DNA of 64,000 bases from Anastrepha obliqua (taxonomy: Eukaryota > Arthropoda > Insecta > Diptera > Tephritidae): assembly GCF_027943255.1 (NCBI RefSeq), contig NC_072892.1, forward strand, positions 167,464,792 through 167,528,791, written 5' to 3'. A program made the translations under genes and the position numbers. Positions 1-12,089 of the stretch are shown piece by piece; the first letter of the stretch is position 1; each line of letters opens with the position of its first letter. The notes beneath the pieces are model-generated. The model was not told where the DNA came from and searched no databases. It was given only the letters and a program-made list of their open reading frames with translations.

Positions 1-94
1 ACGATTTGTCACCGAACTACGCCCCTTAGTCTTCCTAAAAGTTAATACTTCGGCCCATTTCATCATCATCAGAGTTCATAGAGTTCCAAGTTGG

Positions 95-196
95 AACGTA
101 GGGTCATAGGTAGGTAGGTTGGGTGGTTGTCGTAAAGACACACTTAGACCTTTCGCAGGTCCATTGTGATACCACTGGAAAACGTAGGGTCATAGG
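95..196 (-). mobile_element. 70-bp LINE 3'-end sliver with 16-bp target-site duplication
   Basis: The 16-mer AACGTAGGGTCATAGG is present at 95-110 and again, identically, at 181-196. The 70 bp between them (111-180), read on the minus strand, hold a CACAATGGACC block and end in CAACCACCCAACCTACC. The 3' ends at 15300-15362, 8543-8675 and 47137-47276 have the same general layout (an ATGG block, then a CAACC block, then CCTACC or CCAACC repeats). The simplest reading is a severely 5'-truncated target-primed insertion of an RNase H-bearing non-LTR element. No coding sequence remains. Confidence 0.75.
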
Positions 197-683
197 CGGA
201 TGAAAATCTGAAATTGCCACGTGAGACCAGCTTTAATCGGGCACAGTTTCGATTCGAATGGTGGAATGTACCTAAAATTTTACCGGCATTTTAATAATTT
301 TTAAAAGTTATTTTTAGATAAGTTTGCAAGATATTAGGGTATGCAATTTTTTCAAGTTGGTTAATGAAATTTATCAGGGTTTTATAATACTAATAAGAAA
401 TGCCGAAAATGTATATTATAACAGGTCTTTAGTTGAGTCATATCCAATTGGTTTATCTCACTTGATTTTTTTAACCCTTCCTCTATCGCAAAACAAACTG
501 CTAGCTCCCTTAGATAATTTTATTTTTATTAATACCAATTATTTAAAAAAATAATAAATTGTTGTTTAGAATATTACAGAAAACTTAGAAATAATCAAAG
601 CACCAGATACTCATATTAGACCCGGCCGGTAGTCAATGGAAAAATGGCAATGGCAAATTATAATGAGAAATATATATGTATAA
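197..683. other. Unassigned AT-rich DNA
   Basis: I see no recognisable gene, repeat boundary or RNA signature. An open stretch at 324-554 has no recognisable motif and no coding character. Confidence 0.5.
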
Positions 684-1572
684 GGTCCGTTCATGTAAAA
701 ATTATCCAGTAACTTGCAAGTAATTTCATTTCAAAGAATTCGGTCTCAAAGGGGAATTAGCAAAAAAACAAAAGTACATGAACGCAAACCAGAGTAACAA
801 TTGCAAGTTTTACGAAGACCTAACTAAATTGTTGGCGGGAATAATCACACAAATTTAAATTTTTTTCACTTGAGCTACCTTGTAATATACGAATTAAGCA
901 AATAAAATGCAAAATAACGAGCTTAGCTTCATATAATTTAATTTTGCCCACAATAATGTGTTCCATTTCATCATCGCTGTCAGCCGAAGAACAATCCATT
1001 AGCAATTGTATTGTTGTGGCAATCACAGCATTCTTCTTATTTTCTTTGCTTCCTTCTAAACTCTATTCTATATATTGCCAAATTAGTTAATAACCAAAAA
1101 GTACAAGCATAAAACTCAAAAAATACCTTCAATGCTTTCGATTTGTATTGCGGCAAGTGCAGCAGCGGTGGCTGGAGGCTGTGGTGAAAAAATACATATC
1201 CCTATATCATTAGCTGATTCCTATTTCATATATGATTTTAAATAAACTTTATAAATTTTATCTAAAATATATTTATTCTTCACTTTAAACACCATTTATT
1301 TTGAAATTTAGAACTTTGACTCAATTCGCAAATTTTAATTCGTGTTTATTTTTACTTTGCGATCAGCTGTTTTTCTCGCATGCAAATTCTTGCAAGTAAA
1401 AATGTATGCAGAAAAAAATTTGTAAAAATTCCCCTCAAAATTAAATACCATTTTGCTCTCTCACTTTCCCCTACTTTGCTAGTTTACTTTACTAGTTTTT
1501 TGGATACATGAACACCAAAACTTGATAGTTTGTAACAATTGTTGCGGAATTTTTGCTTCATGAGCGGATCCG
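684..1572 (-). mobile_element. TIR element, long copy (family also at 21393-21923)
   Basis: The left end reads GGTCCGTTCATG and the right end, reverse-complemented, reads GGATCCGCTCATGAAG, an imperfect terminal inverted repeat. Most of the sequence is shared with 21393-21923 through many collinear blocks, including the motif GCGATCAGCTGTTTTTCTC and the block CCATTTTGCTCTCTCACTTT. This copy carries about 300 bp (roughly 1010-1310) that the other lacks. A PIF/Harbinger relationship is possible from the acidic protein fragment inside, but I could not define a target-site duplication, so the superfamily is open. Confidence 0.6.
823..1178 (-). pseudogene. Split reading frame inside the TIR element (two putative exons)
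   Basis: On the minus strand a short exon (1178-1127) can be read as Ala-rich residues ending in IQIESIE. It follows a pyrimidine run plus CAG. A donor GTATTT and an acceptor TTTAG bound a 71-bp putative intron (1126-1056). The frame then continues as EEGSKENKKNAVIATTIQLL and on through an acidic patch SADSDDEMEHIIVGKIK to a stop near 822. The shorter copy at 21393-21923 encodes a related SSDSDDEIEQIIVDKIK, so the peptide appears to have been under coding constraint in an ancestor. After that patch this copy seems frameshifted relative to the other. It may be the N-terminal part of a DDE transposase. The exon model is inference. Confidence 0.35.
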
Positions 1573-2719
1573 TACATATACTTAGTTGTTGTTGTGAATT
1601 TAACTATGAATCGTTCTATTGAATTGAATTGTTATTGTTGGGCGTTAATATATCTCTTTTGGTGGGAGTGCGCAGTAGCTTAATAATAATAATAATAGTT
1701 CAGCATTGGCATACATTTTTTTGATCTTGAATCTCTTGACTCTCTTTCGTTATATAGGCGAAGGCTGTGCTGTGTGGTTTTTAACGCGAATTACTTATAC
1801 TCGTGAATAAATTTTATTGTTTAAGAAATGTTTTATATATATATATACATATGTACATGTATATGTATATAAATGCAGTACACTTGTCTGAAATAAGAGT
1901 AAAGAAAAAACGAACAATAAGAATCTTCACTTCATTCGCGCTCTCAAGTTGCCAAGACTTCGTTCTTCATGTTTATTTCTTACCCAATAATTAATAGCAT
2001 GAAAAGTGCTACAAACAAGTGCAAATGATAAAATCATATCATCTTATCTTATCTGTACCGAAAAGGTAATTTCGTACTCTATATTTTTGTGTATCTTCGT
2101 CATGAAAAACTTACATACTAAAGTCAGCTAACTAAGAGCCCAACCAGCCTTTCTCGAATCTTATCGCTTAATAGCACAATTTACCCCGCCACTTGAAAAC
2201 ATCTGTTTACCGGTATTGCGAAAAAGAAAGAAAAAAAAATCAATTTAACTTTTTCTTAACTAAATAACAGAAAAGCGCTCAATTGCCTCGCCTCTAATAG
2301 GCACCGGCCTCAATACATATGTACATACTCGCACTCTCCTCTTTTGTTACCTCATTGAAGTGAGAATAACTTAATAAGCAAAGAAATCAGGCCAACAACC
2401 GGCGACCGGCGAAATGTGAAGTGCTCAAGTTGTGTTGCAATTTTTGTATTTGCTCGCGCAATGCGGCGAAAATTACAAATTATCACCTTTGCTAAATGGT
2501 TGGCTAGAGAAAAGAAGTAATTAAAAATGGCAAATACAAATAAAAATAGGCAAAAAAAACAAAAAAAAAAAACAAGGGAAAATTCAAAAGGGAGAAAAAT
2601 AAGAATGGCTGTTATGGAATTCACATAAAAGTCATACCGGCATTAAAGTCATACCGCCTCATCCCTCTTAGTTACAAAGTTTAATTTGCGAGCGGTTTTT
2701 GTTCATTATTGTTATAATA

Positions 2720-2755
<36 letters not shown>

Positions 2756-5700
2756 TTGTTGTTGTTTAAAGTTTGCATTAATTGCGCACTGTGTTAACGT
2801 TGGCAAAAAATACTACAGACAGACATAGTAAATGCAGCAATAGCGCAACAAGTGCCAGAATTGAAAGGGGTGTGCGGCTGTTTGTATGCTCTGCTAACTA
2901 TGTTTGTAACACTTGCTTTACTTTTTTATGTCGATTTGCGAAGTGCGATAATTTTTATGATTTTTTGGTCTTTGCTGAATTGCGGCATTTTTCAAGTCTC
3001 TAATGTCTCGCAATGCTTTGGTTTTTGGCATGGGCTGTTGGCTGAGGGCGGCAGCGCCTGTAATTGCAATTTCTCAACTTGAGTAGGAAATGTAATTAGC
3101 ATGCTGCAATAAGAGCTGTTAAGCCTTAACAGGGCAAACTTTAAGTTTACATTTATTTTTGATTTCTTTATGCCTTATAATTTTGTATCGTCGTTTCACC
3201 TATCCTAATAACTTTAGATAGTTAAAGTGTTTATTTTTTAATTAAAATATAAATAGTCGCATGAGCACATACATAAATTACCGATAAAAGCCGTGAACAG
3301 GTTTATCTACTTACTAGTACGCATATAAGTATATACTCGTACATATTGAAATTATAGATAAGGTATATTTGTTTTTGTAAATTACTAGATTATATGTGAA
3401 ATGTTTTTATTTTTGGTAATTTTGCCTTAACCATACTAAAATTTCATTTATTTTTGGTTTGATCATTCTATTATAGTTTTTTGTTTTTGGTTTTTTTTTT
3501 GTTTTTTGCTGGAGTGGCGCTATTTGAACATGTTATAAAAAATGGTATTTTGAGAGCGCTCTCATGAAACTCACTGTTTTATCTCATATGATCTTCAACT
3601 TAATACTCTTCAATTCCGCTAAGTACTGGTAACAGTTAGAGCACTACAGAGTGGTTTGCTGTTAATAGTTGGAGTGTGACATAATACACTTTCTATGCTC
3701 ATGCAGCTCTTTCTTTAGAAGTGCCGTTGACTGATGCCCGACTTTTTTCTTCTTCTTTATTTTTCTTCTTAATTTGTACATTACTAACCCAGTTGATTTG
3801 GGTCTAGTTCATGAATGTATGCTTGTGTTCACTTGAAGTCAGTAACACGAAACCAATTCCTTTTTTAGTTGTTCTTGCCGCCCAGCGGGTATCGCAGCAG
3901 TTACATTAAGGACTTGACCATTCGAAACGATGCAAAGAAAATAACCTCTGATGACTAAGGGTAGTTTTTTAGAGGCGGAGAACTTTAAATTGGCGATCAT
4001 GTTTCCTGTGTCTGCCGATTTGATAGTTCTCAGTCGTTTTGAAATTAGTTTGGCTTGGTAATTCAACATGAAAAAAATGTAGGTCGGAACCATATTTGCA
4101 ATCGCTCAAATTTATTTCAGCGTGCAATCCACGTGGACTGTTGAGAAACGCCATTGTAGCCAGAGAAAGTCAGTGTTTGCTTTATGGGCTGGTGAAATCG
4201 TTCATGGATACCTCGTTCGAGCGATTTTACTTTTTTATTTAGAGAAATATTTTTGAAAATATGCAAAGTTGAAGTTTATTGCCGAAATATAACCTGATTT
4301 ACTACGCTTCGTGGAGTGTGTGGAAATGGAAGCTCCAGATTATGCCAAATACGCACCTATCTAGGCGGTCGTCGAAATAAAATTCAAACATTGTTGCTAT
4401 CAAATTTTCTGGCAACTAATGCTGCAGTAAATGTTTTTCTGTAGGTAGTCTCCCGAGTCTTTACATTTTATCCGAGTATTTTTGCTATTTTAAATTGCCA
4501 TTGCTACATATAAAAGTGTGCGTGTGAAATAACTCCCCTCTCCTGACTACCAAAACCTGAGATTGCTTTCCACGACGTCAACAACATGTAAAAATCCCTG
4601 GCGAAAAGTTTCATCTTTACCTCCAAAAAGACCAAAAATCGCCATATCAGCTGTAATGAAACTCGAAGAGCAGAGAATCTTCATCATCGCGTAGCTAGCA
4701 ACCGTAATAGAGAGCTCTGAGTAAAGAGTCATGCAAAAAATCGGTGAGTGAGCTGGGGAAATGGCAAGCTGAAAACTTTCTATAACCGCTATTGGGACGA
4801 GAGCAACTAAGGTTGAGAACTCTTGCGCCAAGGTTAATAATCTGCATGAAGAACTTTTTGCTGTTTGCGCTCTTACATATCTATTTAGAAACATTACAGT
4901 GAAGTAAAGGTGCATCTTTTGAAATACTCTTTACTATCTAGCTGAGATGGGCACTGGAAATATCATACTTATTCTTGGTAAACTATTTTTAAAGCAACAA
5001 AAATTTCATTGCTTTGAGAGAAAATTCTACACCTATGACTAAGCGATGCGCCTTGTTTCGTATAAATTTTGTAAACATTTCATATTTCCCATTCCTTGTC
5101 TGATGTCTTAAGTTTAAACGGAATTAATGCATACAAGCATACATACATACACCTCTACAAATGCTCTTACTCATGCATACATACATATATTTTATATTAA
5201 AGCGCCATCGCCAGCATTTTTCGTGCATTCATGCCACATTATTGTGGCTTCGCAAAAATTTGGCGTTCATTGGCAGACGGCTCGTTCGGTCGGCAAACTT
5301 TTGGCAAAAAAACATAATAGTAAATTGCCAAAATACTTATTCTGATACTCAGCAATAAGTGCATGCGTGTGTGTATGTATAAGCGTAATGAAATAAAATT
5401 GAAAGCGCTAGCCTGCACACCAACAATGACAGAGTAAACAAATGTTGGCAAAAGTTGAAGAAAGAGAAGCTACCAGATTAAGAGCAATAAGGAATATATT
5501 ATACAAAATGCCAGCAGAATACAAAATGTTTAGACTTCCTAGCACAAAGTGTTTTTCTTTTTTCGAAATAAATCGCAAATTTATTGCTCGAAATGTGTTT
5601 TTAAATTGAAATTTCGCTACAATTTGCAATTTTGGCCTTATTTCAACTTTTTGGTACAAAAGCCAGAACAATTTCATGTTTAATCTGCAAAAGTGCTTTG

Positions 5701-6506
5701 TTACTTAAATATACCTAAGTGTGTGCGTTGATATATATATAGGTATGTGTGTCTGTGCGTGCATGTGCATTAAATTGGAATGCCTTTGCGCAAAGAAAAA
5801 ATTGTGTGCATTTTTTTGTTTTTTGTTTTGTTTCCCATTCAGTAGCAAAGTCACTTCTTTTGCAGTAGCAGTCCGACAGCTGCCAATTGGCAATAAAAAC
5901 TTTCTGACAGACACTGCTCTATGTATGGATGTGTCTGCAAATACATTTTTTTATGTATCACCAGGTAGCTAAGCCAACAGATGGCTCTTCCCTTAATGCC
6001 TCAACGCGAACCGTTTGATTGTTAAATTGGTTGCATGCATGATGTTGCACGTGGCACGCTAATTTTCAGCTATTATTTCAATAAAACAAAGGTGGAAAGA
6101 ATGCCAAACACACCAACTGCAGTTGTTGCCGTTCATCTTGCACACAATTCAGCTTAATTATTAACATAACGATATTGCAACATGCGACTTGCAACACATT
6201 CCAAGAACACAACGCAAAAACCTAAGTTGTGCATGTGGAGAAGGAAGAAGAAATAGACAAAAACTTAATTGCAAAAACAAAAAAGAAAAAAAACTAAAAG
6301 GCAAAAACTTAAAAAAAAAATAAATAAATAAATAAAATAAAATAACCAACATAAAAACGAAGGAATATTTATAAATTATATAAGGTGGCCCAAAACTAAT
6401 CAGCTTATCAGAAGATTTATAATTTTTGCAAATGGCTTCGTACGTCAATCATATTTGACACTGAGAACAGACCTCTATGCATGAGGTAAAAAAAAAGATT
6501 TTTATT
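1573..6506. other. Unassigned DNA, no recognisable gene
   Basis: This five-kilobase stretch holds TA/TATG simple repeats (about 1830-1870 and 5735-5760), a GAT microsatellite and A-rich tracts near 6260-6350. Open stretches at 3839-4154 and 4547-4915 (minus) and 2782-3082 (plus) reach at most 122 codons and show no motif I recognise. The pair at 3.8-4.9 kb is less AT-rich than its surroundings and could be an old gene relic, but I cannot name it. Confidence 0.45.
2721..2755 (+). repeat. (GAT)n trinucleotide microsatellite
   Basis: About eleven uninterrupted TGA/GAT units are followed directly by a short GTT run. It has no coding context. Confidence 0.95.
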
Positions 6507-6665
6507 GGGAAGAAGCAGACCCCTCTACATTGGAAAGATCAGGTGGAGAAGGTCTTGGCTTCACTTAGGGCTTCCAACTGACGTCGGTTAGCACGAGAAC
6601 GAAACGACTGACACACTTTGTTAAACTCGGCTAAGCGGTTATCGCGCCTATCAAGAGTAAGAAGA
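6507..6665 (+). pseudogene. Non-LTR retrotransposon C-terminal fragment
   Basis: One frame reads WKDQVEKVLASLRASN, a stop, RRLARERND, a stop, then HTLLNSAK. This matches the pattern at the C-terminal end of many reverse-transcriptase ORFs (W-x-DxVEKDL, then WR..A..R..W..LL). At least two in-frame stops make it dead. A second, different element with the related pattern RRRGRP...W is at 37098-38415. Confidence 0.5.
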
Positions 6666-7238
6666 GTCCGAGATGAATGAACTAATTCGTGGAAGACCTG
6701 TTCACTCAGCCAAGATTGCTCATAGAACTCTAATCAGGAATTTGAAGAACCTTTAAGTAAATACATATATCATATATCATATCTTATCATCTGCAATTCA
6801 AACATTTTTCTGATTTAAAACTCCTTCAAAACTATTTTTTCGTCATATCTTCTCCGGCGTATCTAATCTGTCAAGTCCTCACAGGCCAGCCGAAACCTAC
6901 ATATGTAGCTGACGCTGCGTTTTCTAGTTTGTATGATAATTTTGTTTTTATTATACAAACTTTGTTAAAAAACAATGAAATTTAAAAACTTATTTTTTTT
7001 TCGAAAAGTATTTGATATTGCTTTGCCTCTTTTCTATTTAAGATACTCCTTTACAGCTTCATTTCTAAATTTCGAATACAAGAAACTTCGTGTTTTTCCC
7101 CCTACCCGATAGCTTTGTTAAGGACTATAACAGCTTCTGTCGTAGCTTCTGTTATAGTTTTTCATTCAATACAAGATTTTACGTGGTCACTTTACAGAGG
7201 AGCACTCAATGTAACAAAATTTGTTGTTTATTCAATCG
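6666..7238. other. Unassigned AT-rich DNA
   Basis: I see no motif or repeat boundary between the LINE fragment and the A-rich array. Confidence 0.4.
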
Positions 7239-8542
7239 AGGATTTCAGTTAAGGCGGGGACGTTCAACCCCAATTATACTGCAATAAAGTAAAATAAAAA
7301 ATAAAATAGATTTAAATTTAAATTGAATTAAATTTGAATAAAAAATAAAAACTAAGTAGAATTAAATTAAAAAAAAAAATTAAATAACTAAATGTATAAA
7401 TAAAAAACTAAAACAAATAAATGAATAAATAAAACGAAAAAATTTAATTTATTTAAATTTTAAAGAAGGAAATAACATAAAATCAAGTTAGTATTAAAAT
7501 AATTTACCACCAATGAAATAAAAAAATAAATTGAATTAAATTAAAAAGCGGAAATAAAAAAATTAAAATAAATTCAATAGAATTAAAAAGAAAAATTTTT
7601 AAATTAAAAATAAAACTTAAATAAAATAAAATAAAAAAATCAGTATTTAGATGTATTAAAGGTAATCAAATTTAGCGTTCATTCGTTTGAGGAATTCAGT
7701 TAAGCCGGGGCTCATTCAACCCCGATTGTACTGTAGTAAAATAAAATAAAAATAAAATTGATTTAAATTAAAATATAATCAAATAAAAAACTAAAATAAA
7801 TAAATTATTATAGTTCAATAGAAATAGGGAAATATGAAATGAAATGAATTGAAATGAAGTGAATTAAAATAAAAAAATAAAATTGATTTGAATTAAAAAG
7901 AAGGAAATAAAATACAATATAAAATAGTATTAAAATAATTTAACGGTAATAAAACAAAAATTGTAATTTACAATTACAAAAATCAATGTAAAATAAATTA
8001 AAAATAATAAAAATTAAAAAAAAGATAAATTCAATGGAAATAAAAAGAAAAAGTTAGTTAAATTAAAAATAGTAAAATAAAATAAAATACGACAAACTAA
8101 AGACAATAAATTAAAATACCACAAATATAATGAAATAAATTCTATCTATAAAAAAAAATCTATAAAAAAACTAAGATTAATTCAATAGAATAAAACAAAA
8201 GAAAATTAAAAAAAAAAAAAAATCTAGTTAAATTAAGGAGGATAAAATAAAATAAGAAATAGTATTAAGATAAATTAAAGATAATAAAAGATAATAAATA
8301 GATAAAATAAAAGAAAAGTAATAGAAAATACAAAATAAATTTAATTAATAATAATAAAATAATTAAAAAATAAATTAAATTAAATACAATAAAATAAAAT
8401 AAAAAAATTTAATTAAGATAAATTCGATAGTAAAAAATTAATTAATAAAAATTCAATGCAGTAAAATAGGATAAAAAATTAATTAAAATAGAATAATATA
8501 GAATAAAATAAAATAAAATGAAATAAAATAAAAAAAAAATTC
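7239..8542 (+). repeat. A-rich tandem DNA with a roughly 445-bp period
   Basis: The sequence is mostly AAATA/AATAAA runs. Two non-A-rich landmarks recur in the same order. CAGTTAAGSCGGGG with TTCAACCCC occurs near 7240-7285 and 7690-7735. GAAGGAAATAA followed by AGTATTAAAATAATTTA occurs near 7465-7505 and 7905-7945. The spacing is about 440-450 bp in both cases, which indicates a tandem duplication; a weaker third copy may follow near 8235. The GC-rich landmark could be an older retroelement 3' end with an expanded tail. Confidence 0.6.
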
Positions 8543-8675
8543 TCCATTATATCAACAGCTCTGGCTGGCTGCACTGTTGTAGGTCTCATAATGGTATCAA
8601 AACAGGCGCTTTAGTGCTGCTTGGGGAGTGCCAGTGGGGTACTTCAACCATTTCGCCTACCTACCTAAAAGAAAT
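8543..8675 (+). mobile_element. LINE 3'-UTR fragment (same family as 47137-47276)
   Basis: The segment runs from TTCTCCATTATATCAACAG through CATAATGGTATCAAAAC and TTTAGTGCTGCTTGGGGAG to a CCTACCTACC terminus. The same ordered blocks occur at 47137-47276. Part of them also follows the RNase H/zinc-knuckle relic at 32770-33412, which identifies this as the 3' end of that retrotransposon family. It lies inside A-rich DNA. Confidence 0.7.
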
Positions 8676-11039
8676 AGAATAAAGTGAAAAAATGTAAGTA
8701 AGTAAAATAAATTCTATACAATAAAATAAAATTAAATGATATAAAATAAACATATATTATTTAATTAAGATAAATTCAATAGAATTAAATAGAACAAAAT
8801 AAAATAAATTAAATGAGTCTTGGCAACTATCGCCTCTTGCTCTTATGGTAAATAAATATATAAAGTAATTAAATAAAACTAATATATCGAATAAGATAAA
8901 AAGAGAAAAAAATATTTAAATAATAATATAATACAAAACGAAAGGTTTCTGCATGTATGTATGTGTGTATGTATGCATGCATTTGTATAATAAAATATTC
9001 TCAATTTAATCAGCTGTTGCAGTATCACCATCAATTCGTTACAGTAAATATTTCTCCTCTACACCTGAATTCAGGCTTCAATATGATTTCCAAAGCTCCC
9101 AATGCTACTGGCTTAGTTCTCCTCCGACTATTTACGATGTTATGCTTGTTGTTTTATGCTCTGCTGCTAGTCCATATGTTCACTACTATTGCATGCTCTT
9201 TTTTTAAATTCTATTAGTTTTTGGTTTACGAGCATTGCCTTCAATTTTAATTTCTATTTTATTGTCTTTTTGTGGATAAAAATGTTAATGTTAATGTCCC
9301 TCAGCGACCACGTACAGACGCAAACATATCTCTTCATGTACATACATACATATACATATATTTAAAAGTATTTTTATTTGTGTACTATAATTTACAATTG
9401 TGCGGTGGTGGCAACAAAATGCAACGAAGTGTGACAACCCGCAACCCGCAGCTCGCTGCCGGCTGCCATTGCTACACAGCACAGACGTGCATACACGGCA
9501 ACTAACCTAACTACAGCCTTTCCGGGGACCACCAAATGTCTGCTACCTTTCCGACAACTGACTAACAACAAAGCAATTCAATTTCGCTGTTAATGCGAAT
9601 GCTCAGTTGTATTTATTTGTAACGGTGTTGCGCCTTCTCTCGCTCGCGGCGGGTATTTGTTTCGATTGAGTGAGTTAAGTTTTATTGCATACGAGTATCA
9701 GATGGTGGTGGTGCCTCTGTACATATACGGGTATCTAAAGCATTGCGTATTTATGTATGTACGTATGCAGGTACTTTGTATGCTTTTGAAATATATTGTA
9801 AAATAAAACTATTGCAACGCCAACTATTTTATCGTTGCACGATAAAGTTGTCTATTCCATGGTCGCACAGAAACACATTTTATTTGTTTTGTATTTGTTT
9901 TTGTATTTTTAAAATGCTCATAACTGTAAAACACGGTATAGATTTAATGAAATCTTTCTGAATAAAAACTAAAATTATAAAATAGCTAATCTGTTCACTA
10001 ACTCTGTGACCTCAATTCTGCTTTGTGGTTGCGTCCCATTGAAAGGCATGTTTTTCACATAGAATTTGCCTGTTTAGTGTAGTAGTGTAAGTATGTTTCT
10101 AAGTGTTCCGCAATTTTTCGTAATTTGAGGAAAAGAATTTCGTGAAATTTTTAAATGCCTTAAAGGGTGTAGTAAATTTCAATTCGGTTAAACTAAAAAA
10201 AATAGAAGAAATTTATCAATACTATTTTTAAAATACCATTAACCAGGGGTATGAATGAACCATTATTTGGAAAATGAAAAAAAAATACCTACACTTTTAC
10301 CTCATTTCACAAGCGTTTTTGTGCCACCAAATTAAAATACAAACGAATATTGACAAGCTGTGTGCGACGACATCAAAACATTGTGATATTAAGCGCCTAA
10401 CTAACTGTAGACGCTTAAGCATTTTTTCTCTTTTGCTACATGTGCATATGTATGTATGTATGAGTACAAACCTGACTTGAACGTTGCTCCAAAAACCAAA
10501 CACAAATAAAGTCCAACCCGCCGTACGGTAAAAGAGCGCCTGCCTTACAGGCAATAAATCAGACAGCAAGAAATTTGTGTCGCCTGCAAATTCATTTCAC
10601 TCACGCAATGCAAAAGTCGATTTTTAGCGAATATGAAAATATAGTAAATATGTTTATAGGGTGTTTCATTTATATCGATTATTATGAAATTAAAGGGTAC
10701 CTACCTATAACCTTGCTGGTTCATAACCCAGATACATAGGCAGGCATTCGATGACATTTGAATGATGAATTGGTTTTGGGGTTTTTGGTCTTGTTTATCA
10801 AAAATGCTTCAAAGAAAAAATTAAATGGCGTTGAATGGGATGATTTTGGTGTCGAATTTAGACCACCGTCATCATCATCAATTCCTTTTGTCCCAAGTGA
10901 GCCTCAGGTTTCTTCCTAGAACTACCATATTTCCATATAAACACAAATTCTGCACCTCCAAATCCGACGTATGTATGTGCTGCATCCATAAGTTACAAGA
11001 AAAATTAATATTGAAATATTGAAAAGTCGAGTCAAGAAG
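8676..11039. other. Unassigned DNA with A-rich and TATG simple repeats
   Basis: A-rich sequence continues to about 8940. After that the DNA is of mixed composition, with short TATG runs near 8953-8985, 9745-9770 and 10445-10460. Open stretches here (up to 90 codons) include low-complexity Tyr/His/Thr runs from CA/TG repeats and show no family motif. Confidence 0.45.
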
Positions 11040-11700
11040 CACCGTGAGATTTGGTAATTCCTAAATAACTCAGGCTAAAAAGCCCTTTGAATTTAAAGGT
11101 CTTCAAAGTGAAATGGTAGGTAGTCAAGGAAGGAAGGAAAGATGTAACAGCAGGAAAAAGGTAGGATAGAATAGAGAAATAGAGGAACCTAGACCTGTGA
11201 GAATTTTCCATATTCCTTGGCAATTCTGAATATATCCTCCAATTCGAGAGAATGAATTTTACTGGTTCCCATGACATCGGCATCCAAAACTCGCAACCTT
11301 GCTCTAGTAAATGCAGGACACTCACAGAGAAAATGCTCAATGCTATCCGTTTCCACTAAGTAAGACAGGTGAATCGGGTCCTCAATGATTCCAATGGTGG
11401 TCATATGCTGACTCCATGGGCTGTGTCCTGAAATAATACCAACCATTAACCGAGCGTCCTTTCTTGCAAATTTTAGAAGAAAGTTTGACAGTTTTCTGTT
11501 CGAGCTTGTCACAAAACACTTAGCAGCTCTGCAGCGTTCTAGACCGGACCATCGCTCTTTATGTAAATCACTGATCCACTTCATGATTCCTGCAGAACTG
11601 ATACTGATTATTGACTCTGGTCCGTGTGGGGTAACCGCTGATCCACAGTTGCCAATTCATCGGCCATTGCAGCTTGACTGTCACTAAAGACTTCAATCTG
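11040..11700 (-). pseudogene. RNase H/zinc-knuckle LINE 3' fragment with collapsed RNase H
   Basis: From high to low coordinates, the minus strand first encodes QIEVFSDSQAAM fused directly to ADELA. These are the third and fourth acidic motifs of retrotransposon RNase H, normally about 50 residues apart, so most of the domain between them has been deleted. After a break, 11584-11189 encodes the C-terminal region with ARKDARLMVGIISGH and SIEHFLCECPAFTRARLRVL, the H-x4-C half of the terminal zinc knuckle. The preceding C-x2-C half is lost. A putative 3' UTR runs to about 11040. It belongs to the broad I/R1/LOA-type group. Confidence 0.7.
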
Positions 11701-12089
11701 TTATAAGTTACAATACTAAGGAAGATCTGGTAAGCTCCACGGGTAAGATGATCAGATAGTCAATAGTGTGAGGTCGCTTCTAACCTGAAGAGCCGACGCC
11801 TTTTGCAGCCGCTCGCTCCGAGACGGAGGCTGCAAACTTAGGGAGACCTTTAAATTGTATGCGCCCCACCCGAAGCTTCTCTCCTTTTTAGCTCTGACCA
11901 TGCCTTCCACGCGGTTTGGGTACCTCGTCTTCAGCTTTGGTCGCTCAGGTTACCAGGGTGCACCATTTAGAGCTGAGAGTAAAAATTGAGGTTTTTGATA
12001 CTGAAAGCTGCTTCCTCAGATTTCTAAAATTACCTTACACCCCAAAATCACCATAGGGCGAGATATTTACTTATTTAATAGGGTTCAAA
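11701..12089. other. Unassigned moderately GC-rich DNA
   Basis: The composition is richer in GC than flanking DNA and may be more retroelement sequence. I could not place it. Confidence 0.3.

Noticed and set aside
3839..4915. Chemoreceptor-like pseudogene
   Set aside because: Some hydrophobic stretches suggested a membrane protein, but no frame aligned convincingly with any receptor motif.
7282..8940. CRISPR-like or regulatory repeat array
   Set aside because: The repeats are A-rich simple sequence with indels, without fixed spacers; the host is clearly an insect.
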